64,000 nucleotides of DNA. It comes from Elusimicrobiota bacterium. Its GTDB lineage: Bacteria > Elusimicrobiota > Elusimicrobia > UBA1565 > JACRDR01. The translations under genes were made by a program, and so were the position numbers. Location of the stretch: contig JACQBA010000010.1 in the NCBI GenBank assembly GCA_016194745.1, positions 124,001 through 188,000 of the forward strand, in the 5' to 3' direction. This document shows, piece by piece, positions 59,007-64,000 of this stretch (its first letter is position 1; each line of letters begins with the position of its first letter). The notes beneath the pieces were generated by a model. The model was not told the origin of the DNA and did no database searches. It was given only the letters and a program-made list of their open reading frames with translations.

Positions 59007-59794
59007 GTGAGCCCCAGGGAGACGAGGACCGCGGTCAGGAAATAGTCGACGATGAGGACCGCGGCCATGCTCTCGACGACGGCGGCGGTGGTGGCCTTGC
59101 CGACGCCTTCGGCGCCGCCGCGAGTCGAAAGGCCCTTCTGGCAGGAGATGAAGGCGATGCACAGCGCGAACACGATCGTCTTGATCAAGCCGTGGAAGAG
59201 CTGCTTGTTCTCCATGTGGTCGAAGATGTCGTGCCAGTACACGACGACGGGGATCTCGTATTTGTAGTGCGCCACGAACCCGCCCCCGATCACGCCGGCG
59301 AAGTCCGCGAAGACCGTGAGCAGGGGCAGCACGATGATGAAGGCGACCACGCGCGGGATGACGAGGAAGCGGATCGGGTCGGTCCCGAGCGTGTACAAGG
59401 CGTCGATCTGCTCGGTGACCTTCATCGTGCCGAGCTCGGCCGCGATCGCCGCGCCCGCGCGGCCCGCGACGACGACGGCCGTCATGACCGGACCGAGCTC
59501 CTTGATGATCGCGAAGGCGACGATCGTGCCCGTGAAGAGGGGTTCGTTGAACAGGTCCTTGAAGGACGAGCTCGTCTCGAGGGCGAGCACCATCCCCGTA
59601 AACAGCGCCGTCGCCGTCGAGACACCGACGGACTCGACGCCGATGCGCACCATTTGGGTCAGGATCTGCTTCCACTCGATGGAGGAGCGGAACATCCAGA
59701 CGACCGTCGAGCGGACGAGGAAGGCGAGCTGACCCGCCGACTCCGAAAGCTCGAGGAAAAGGCCTCCGATGGACTCCGAGATCGATTGGACCAT
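59003..59794 (-). CDS. mlaE: MlaE-type phospholipid transport permease
   Basis: 263 residues, five to six membrane segments. The family signature is exact: KELGPVMTAVVVAGRAGAAI then AELGTMKVTEQIDAL. Also GGGFVAHY and GKATTAAVVES at the C-terminus. Forms the inner-membrane channel of the Mla lipid transporter. Begins 28 nt after alr. Confidence 0.95.
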   Translation of the reverse strand: MVQSISESIGGLFLELSESAGQLAFLVRSTVVWMFRSSIEWKQILTQMVRIGVESVGVSTATALFTGMVLALETSSSFKDLFNEPLFTGTIVAFAIIKELGPVMTAVVVAGRAGAAIAAELGTMKVTEQIDALYTLGTDPIRFLVIPRVVAFIIVLPLLTVFADFAGVIGGGFVAHYKYEIPVVVYWHDIFDHMENKQLFHGLIKTIVFALCIAFISCQKGLSTRGGAEGVGKATTAAVVESMAAVLIVDYFLTAVLVSLGLT

Positions 59795-59822
59795 GGGTTA
59801 TATACGAGCGACAGGCGTCTTT

Positions 59823-60962
59823 TTATCCATTGACGACCACTCGCGGCACCCGCGCGGAGATCTGCGTCGTGATCTCGTACGGGATCGTCCCGGCCGCCTT
59901 GGCCAGGTCTCGTGCGTCGACCGACTCCCGGCCCGAGGCGCCCATGAGCACCGCCTCGTCCCCGACCCGGGCGTCCGCGACCTTCGTCACGTCCACCATC
60001 GTCATATCCATCGTGACCGCGCCGACGACGGGGCACGGCACGCCGTGCACCAGGACCCGCGCCTTGTTCGAAAGCGACCGCGGATACCCGTCGGCGTAGC
60101 CGATCGGCAGGGTAGCGATCCGGGACGAGCGCTTGGTGCGGAAGCTCGCCCCGTAGCTGATCGGGGTACCCGTCGTCACATTCTTGATAAACACGACCCG
60201 CGATTTCAAGCTGAGAATGGGCTCGAACCCCGCGCCGTAGAGGCCGTAGAGGGCCAGGCCCGGACGGACCATGTCGAAGCGGCTCTCGGGACGGCGGAGG
60301 GCGGCGGCGGAATTGGCGGCGTGAGCGTAACCCGGCTTGACCCCGAGCGCCCGGATGTCCATGAGCGCCGCCTTGAATCGCTTGAGCTGCCCCGCCGTGA
60401 AGGCGTCGCCCGTCTCCGCGCACGCGAGGTGGGTGTAGACTCCCTCCAGCTCGAGCCGCGGCTCTCGGCGGATGAAGTCAATCGCGCGCAGGCCCGCAGG
60501 CCAGCTCATGCCGATGCGGCCCATCCCCGTATCCAATTTCACATGGCACTTCACGCGGACGGCGGCGTCCATCGTGCGCGCGACCTCGGCCAGACGCTGC
60601 GCGGCGGCGAGGCTCGCCACGGTCGGCGTAAGGCCGTAGCGGACCGCGGCCAGGAAGCTCTCGAACGGATAGAGGGAGCCGAGGACCAGGATCGGCGCCC
60701 GAAGGCCCGCGTCGCGAAGCGTCATTCCCTCCTCGACGGAGGAGACCCCGAGCCACGACGCGCCCCCCTTCTCCGCGGCTTGCGCGACGGGCACCGCGCC
60801 GTGTCCGTAGGCGTTTCCCTTGACGACGACGCAGACCTTGACCTTCGGCCCCATCTTGGCGCGGAAGCGCTTGAGGTTGCCGCGGAATCTCGAGAGGTCG
60901 ACCTCGGCCCACGTCGGCCGGAAGAACCGCTGCGGGTACGGAGGGACGACCGAAGCCGTCAC
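59823..60962 (-). CDS. alr: Alanine racemase
   Basis: 379 residues from GTG 60962, overlapping the dnaB TGA (GTGA). PLP-binding Lys48 is in VVKGNAYGHG (usually VVKANAYGHG, so one conservative change), catalytic Tyr in ISYGASF, and MVRPGLALYG. Makes D-alanine for peptidoglycan. A start at residue 8 or later is possible since the first 12 residues are extra. Confidence 0.93.
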   Translation of the reverse strand: MTASVVPPYPQRFFRPTWAEVDLSRFRGNLKRFRAKMGPKVKVCVVVKGNAYGHGAVPVAQAAEKGGASWLGVSSVEEGMTLRDAGLRAPILVLGSLYPFESFLAAVRYGLTPTVASLAAAQRLAEVARTMDAAVRVKCHVKLDTGMGRIGMSWPAGLRAIDFIRREPRLELEGVYTHLACAETGDAFTAGQLKRFKAALMDIRALGVKPGYAHAANSAAALRRPESRFDMVRPGLALYGLYGAGFEPILSLKSRVVFIKNVTTGTPISYGASFRTKRSSRIATLPIGYADGYPRSLSNKARVLVHGVPCPVVGAVTMDMTMVDVTKVADARVGDEAVLMGASGRESVDARDLAKAAGTIPYEITTQISARVPRVVVNG

Positions 60963-62371
60963 GTGTCGAGGAAGGAGGGTTCTTCGAATGCCTGCTCCTC
61001 GACGGGACCGGCGTCGCCGGTCGTATCGAGGTTGTCGAACAGGCTGAACTGTCTGTAGAAGGCGCAGTCGACGCTGCCCGTCGGGCCGTTCCTCTGCTTG
61101 GCGATGATGATCTCGGCCTTATTTTCGAGGGTCGGGTCCTGCGGCTTGTATTGGCCCTCCCGGTAGATGAGGGCGACCAGGTCGGCGTCCTGCTCGATCG
61201 CGCCGGACTCGCGGAGGTCGGAAAGCTGGGGCTTGCCGTCCGGGCGCCCCTTGTCTTCCGTGCGCCGGTTGAGCTGAGACAGGGCGATGACGGGCACGTC
61301 GAGGTCCCTGGAGAGGAACTTGAGGCCCCGCGAGATGTCCGCCACGGCTTGCTGGCGGCTCTCGGATTTAGGCGGCCCGGCCATGAGCTGGAGATAGTCG
61401 ACGATGATGAGGTCGAGACTCTTGCCCTTCGCGCGCAGGTGGGACGCGAGGCGCCGGGCGATGGCCCGCAGCGACATCACCGTGAGGTAGCCCGTATCGA
61501 CGACGAAGAGCGGGGCGTCATGGAGCTGCGCGGCCGCGTTCGTGATGTGCGTCCACTTGTCCTTCGGGAAGTAGCCCGTGCGCAGCTCGTGGAGGTTCAC
61601 GCGCGCCTTGCTCGCGATGATGCGGTTGACGAGCTCCTTTCCGGACATCTCGAGCGAGAAAAAGGCTACGGACTTGGGCGATTCCGCGTTTAGTACCGCG
61701 TTGGCTGCGATATTCAAGGCGAGGGCGGATTTGCCTTGGCCGGGGCGGGCCGCGATGACGATGAGATTCCCCTTCTGCAGACCGGCCGTCAGCTTGTCGA
61801 ACTTGGAGATGCCGGTCGCGATCCCCGTGACGGCCGCCTTCCGCTTGACGAACATCTCGATGTCTTCGACGGCCTTGGACGCGAGCTCGCGGGCGCTGAC
61901 GTACTCCACGGTCGTCTGCTTCTGGGCGACGTTGAGTATCTGGGCCTGCGCCTCGTCGAGCAGAGCCCCGGGCTCCTTCTCCTCCGCGTAGCAGCTCTGG
62001 ACGACCTTCGTCGCCGTGTGGATGAGCTCCCGCAGGATCGCCTTGTCCTTGACCAGGCGCGCGTAGTACTCGGCGTGCGCGGCCGTCGAGACGGCGTTGC
62101 TCAATTCGAGGAGGTACGTGGGTCCGCCCACCTCGCCCAGCCAATTCAGGCGCCGCAGCTCGTCCGTTAGCGTGAGGACGTCCACGCCCATGTTCCGCTC
62201 GTAAAGGTTCACCGCGGCGCGGAATATCTTTTGGTGGGAGTCCGCGTAGAAGTTCTTCTCGTCGAGCTGCTCGACGCCCGTCTCCACCGCCGCCCGCTCG
62301 ATGAGCATCGAGCCGAGCACGGCCTTTTCGGCCTCCAAGGCTTGCGGTGGGACCTGGATGGTTTCTGGCAT
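60959..62371 (-). CDS. dnaB: Replicative DNA helicase DnaB
   Basis: 470 residues. N-terminal domain (about 8-150: PPQALEAEKAVLGSML), linker, RecA-like helicase domain with Walker A RPGQGKSALAL, FFSLEMS, Walker B LIIVDYLQLM, and DLRESGAIEQDADLV. Unwinds DNA at the replication fork. Short acidic tail. Part of rpsF-ssb-rpsR-rplI-dnaB run. Confidence 0.96.
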   Translation of the reverse strand: MPETIQVPPQALEAEKAVLGSMLIERAAVETGVEQLDEKNFYADSHQKIFRAAVNLYERNMGVDVLTLTDELRRLNWLGEVGGPTYLLELSNAVSTAAHAEYYARLVKDKAILRELIHTATKVVQSCYAEEKEPGALLDEAQAQILNVAQKQTTVEYVSARELASKAVEDIEMFVKRKAAVTGIATGISKFDKLTAGLQKGNLIVIAARPGQGKSALALNIAANAVLNAESPKSVAFFSLEMSGKELVNRIIASKARVNLHELRTGYFPKDKWTHITNAAAQLHDAPLFVVDTGYLTVMSLRAIARRLASHLRAKGKSLDLIIVDYLQLMAGPPKSESRQQAVADISRGLKFLSRDLDVPVIALSQLNRRTEDKGRPDGKPQLSDLRESGAIEQDADLVALIYREGQYKPQDPTLENKAEIIIAKQRNGPTGSVDCAFYRQFSLFDNLDTTGDAGPVEEQAFEEPSFLDT

Positions 62372-62380
62372 GGCAGAACT

Positions 62381-62399
62381 CCGGGGACAGAGTCCCCGG
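62381..62399. terminator. Perfect GC hairpin between rplI and dnaB
   Basis: CCGGGGAC (62381-62388) pairs perfectly with GTCCCCGG (62392-62399) around AGA. No T tract on either side, so it is more likely an attenuator, RNA-processing site or REP-like palindrome than a true terminator; placed 9 nt upstream of the dnaB start. Confidence 0.45.
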
Positions 62400-62420
62400 T
62401 TCGCGGCGTCGTGCGGCTGG

Positions 62421-62870
62421 TTACGAGTTCCGGGCGAGGACGGAGACTTTGATCTTGGTGGAGACTTCCGGCTGCAGCTTGATCTCCACCTCGAACTCGC
62501 CGGCTTCCTTGAGGGCGGATTCGAGGATCACCGCGTTCTTATCGACGGTAAAGCCGGAGGCCTTGAGGCTCTTGACGATGTCGGATTTGCCGACCGAGCC
62601 GAAGAGCTTGCCTTCCGCGCCGGCGGCGCGGTTGAACGAGAGCGTGACGCCCGTCATCTTCGACGCGACGTCCCGCGACTTGGCGGTGTTCGTGTCGCGG
62701 ATCTTCAGGCGCTTCTCGTTGCCCTTCTCGGACCAGCGGATGGCCGCGGGCGTGGCTTCCATCGCCAAGCGTCGCGGGAACAGGAAGTTGCGGGCGAAGC
62801 CGTCGGCCACGGACTTGATATCCCCGGACCGGCCCAGCTTCTCAACGTCAGATCTCAAAATAACCTTCAT
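62421..62870 (-). CDS. rplI: 50S ribosomal protein bL9
   Basis: 149 residues, normal length. The L9 N-terminal motif is clear: [17 protein letters not shown] then [16 protein letters not shown], with a long central helix and a C-terminal domain ([11 protein letters not shown]). GAGGG before the ATG. Part of the ribosomal/replication run. Confidence 0.97.
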   Translation of the reverse strand: MKVILRSDVEKLGRSGDIKSVADGFARNFLFPRRLAMEATPAAIRWSEKGNEKRLKIRDTNTAKSRDVASKMTGVTLSFNRAAGAEGKLFGSVGKSDIVKSLKASGFTVDKNAVILESALKEAGEFEVEIKLQPEVSTKIKVSVLARNS

Positions 62871-62899
62871 AGAAACCCTCGCGGTGCGTCTGTAACGAA

Positions 62900-63232
62900 T
62901 TAGTTGGAAACGAAGGGCAGTAGGGCCAAATGCCGCGCGCGCATGATCGCGCGCGAGAGCTGGCGCTGGTGCGTGGCGCAAGTTCCGGTGACACGGCTCG
63001 ACAGGATCTTGCCCCGCTCCGTCGTGAACGTCCTCAGGAGCTGGAACTGCTTCCAATCGACGTCACGGATCTGCTCCGCGCAGAACCGGCAGACCTTCCG
63101 CCGGGGCGCGAACGCTCCGCGGCGCTTAGGACCCGCTCCCGCCGAATGCGAGGGAGCGACCGCCGCGGGAGCCGGAGCTGCTGTCGGCGTCGCGGACGGC
63201 ATGGGGGATTGTGCTTCTTCTTGGGCTGGCAT
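62900..63232 (-). CDS. rpsR: 30S ribosomal protein bS18
   Basis: 110 residues. The core from about residue 45 is S18: [17 protein letters not shown], then [16 protein letters not shown] and the basic [13 protein letters not shown]. Four Cys/His (CxxC and CxxH) indicate the zinc-type form. The first 35 residues are an Ala/Pro-rich extension not found in most S18. ATG follows directly after the ssb TAG stop. Confidence 0.95.
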   Translation of the reverse strand: MPAQEEAQSPMPSATPTAAPAPAAVAPSHSAGAGPKRRGAFAPRRKVCRFCAEQIRDVDWKQFQLLRTFTTERGKILSSRVTGTCATHQRQLSRAIMRARHLALLPFVSN

Positions 63233-63685
63233 CTAGAACGGAACCTCCTCGAATTGATCCGGCTGTTCGGCGGCGGGTGCGGCCTCTTCGGCGGTCTTCC
63301 CGCCGCGGGACTCTCCGCCCTCGGTGGCGCCCGACACGGGCGCCAAGAACTGGACACGGCGCGCTTCCACTTCGATGATCGTGCGCTTCTGGCCCGACTT
63401 GTCCTCGAACTCGCGGGAACGAAGGCGGCCTTCCACGAACACCGGGCTTCCCTTCTTGAGCTTCTCCTTGCAGCGCTCGGCCTGCTCGCGCCACACGACG
63501 ATCGGCATGTAGAACACGTCGTCCTTCCATTCGTTCGTCTTGGAGTCCTTCATGCGGCGGTTGACCGCGATGCTGAAGCTGCACTTAGCGATGCCGCCCG
63601 AGGTGAAAAACGATTCGGGGTCGCGGGTGAGGCGGCCGTTCAGCAATACGTAGTTGAGTTCCGGCAGGCGGATCCCGACGCTCAT
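63233..63685 (-). CDS. ssb: Single-stranded DNA-binding protein
   Basis: 150 residues. OB-fold with LNYVLLNGRLTRDPE, CSFSIAVNR, and VFVEGRLRSREFEDKSGQKR, a Gly/Ala/Glu linker, and the acidic tip FEEVPF that recruits repair proteins. ATG overlaps the rpsF TGA. Confidence 0.96.
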   Translation of the reverse strand: MSVGIRLPELNYVLLNGRLTRDPESFFTSGGIAKCSFSIAVNRRMKDSKTNEWKDDVFYMPIVVWREQAERCKEKLKKGSPVFVEGRLRSREFEDKSGQKRTIIEVEARRVQFLAPVSGATEGGESRGGKTAEEAAPAAEQPDQFEEVPF

Positions 63686-64000
63686 GCAACCTTCGGCTTC
63701 TTAACCTTCTTCGTGATCGGGCGGCGGACTTCCTGGCGCACCGTGAGCGTGCGGATGATCGGCTCCTGCACTTTAAAGTGGCTGTCCAAGCGGATGGGGG
63801 CGGACGGTCCCGCGCTGTACTTCAGGTACACGTAGAATCCTTCCCGGTTATGCTTGATCTGGTACGCCAGCTTGCGGCGGCCCCACTTGTCCTCGTTGAG
63901 GATCTCGCCGCCCTCGTTGGAGATGATCTTCTTCGTCTTCTCCACGACGGTCGCGATCTCCGCGTCGGACAATTGGGGTTTTACGACAACGACGGTTTCA
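63682..64000 (-). CDS. rpsF: 30S ribosomal protein bS6, 5' end outside window
   Basis: 105 residues visible. The frame stays open to the right edge as ETVVVVKPQLSDAEIA, which matches the usual S6 opening (YE-V-IVKP) so only a few N-terminal residues are missing. WGRRKLAYQIKHNREGFYVYLKY is the diagnostic strand-helix. Basic C-terminal tail. A TTG at 63972 is not the start. Confidence 0.95.
   Translation of the reverse strand, partial: ETVVVVKPQLSDAEIATVVEKTKKIISNEGGEILNEDKWGRRKLAYQIKHNREGFYVYLKYSAGPSAPIRLDSHFKVQEPIIRTLTVRQEVRRPITKKVKKPKVA

Noticed and set aside
59666..60423. Extra frames over alr
   Set aside because: Composition and lack of motifs show they are shadows of alanine racemase.

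Overview
The window is high-G+C DNA from a Gram-negative-type (diderm) bacterium. It encodes an Mla phospholipid-transport set, TolQ/TolR and TonB proteins, lipoproteins, a class A penicillin-binding protein and L,D-transpeptidases. The mix of secreted S74-tail-fibre-like proteins, the three-domain Aas-type lipid enzyme and many secreted proteins of unknown function suggests Elusimicrobiota or a related phylum. That placement is inference; no rRNA or tRNA gene was seen to settle it.

Layout. 1-10 kb: end of a chemotaxis-type operon (CheC-like fragment plus response regulator), a DUF4015 glycosidase-like protein, two tandem YkuD proteins (the second with a degenerate active site), two glycine-zipper proteins, PBP1 and a TauE permease. 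10-14.5 kb: an Aas-like MFS/acyltransferase/acyl ligase and an amidohydrolase. 14.5-22.4 kb: an accessory-looking island of visibly lower G+C with five tightly packed secreted-protein genes, one an M23 peptidase with a C-terminal S74 chaperone domain and two more S74 proteins. 22.5-32 kb: a dihaem cytochrome, a TolQ-TolR-TolR-OmpA-like operon, and a polyphosphate/phosphohistidine neighbourhood (ppk, YiiX-like, CYTH/VTC, SixA), followed by a HEAT-cyclophilin lipoprotein. 32-47 kb: TPR and TonB proteins, DUF4349, lipase-like and subtilase exoproteins, a divergent FolD, two GT-C membrane glycosyltransferases, and a DsbA-MauE-CheY-FIST operon.

47-64 kb is almost wholly minus strand and holds core genes: ygfZ, E1 beta and alpha, rlmB and cysS; then ispDF, yacL-like, radA, mlaD, mlaF, mlaE, alr, dnaB, rplI, rpsR, ssb and rpsF, the last cut by the window edge. 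The Mla operon is interrupted by a four-helix-bundle (S23/IVP-type) gene inside a 37-bp inverted-repeat cassette. A gene-less relative of that cassette lies upstream of ppk.

The most unusual signals are: (1) the four-helix-bundle cassette and its solo copy; (2) the S74/M23 secreted island with a signal-peptide duplication remnant; (3) a recurring arrangement in which a -10 hexamer lies exactly 6 nt before the start codon (604, 10053, 22492, 29768, 40571, and nearly so elsewhere), which predicts frequent leaderless mRNAs; (4) catalytic-residue changes in the FolD-like and second YkuD proteins. No CRISPR array, phage or classical IS transposase is visible.
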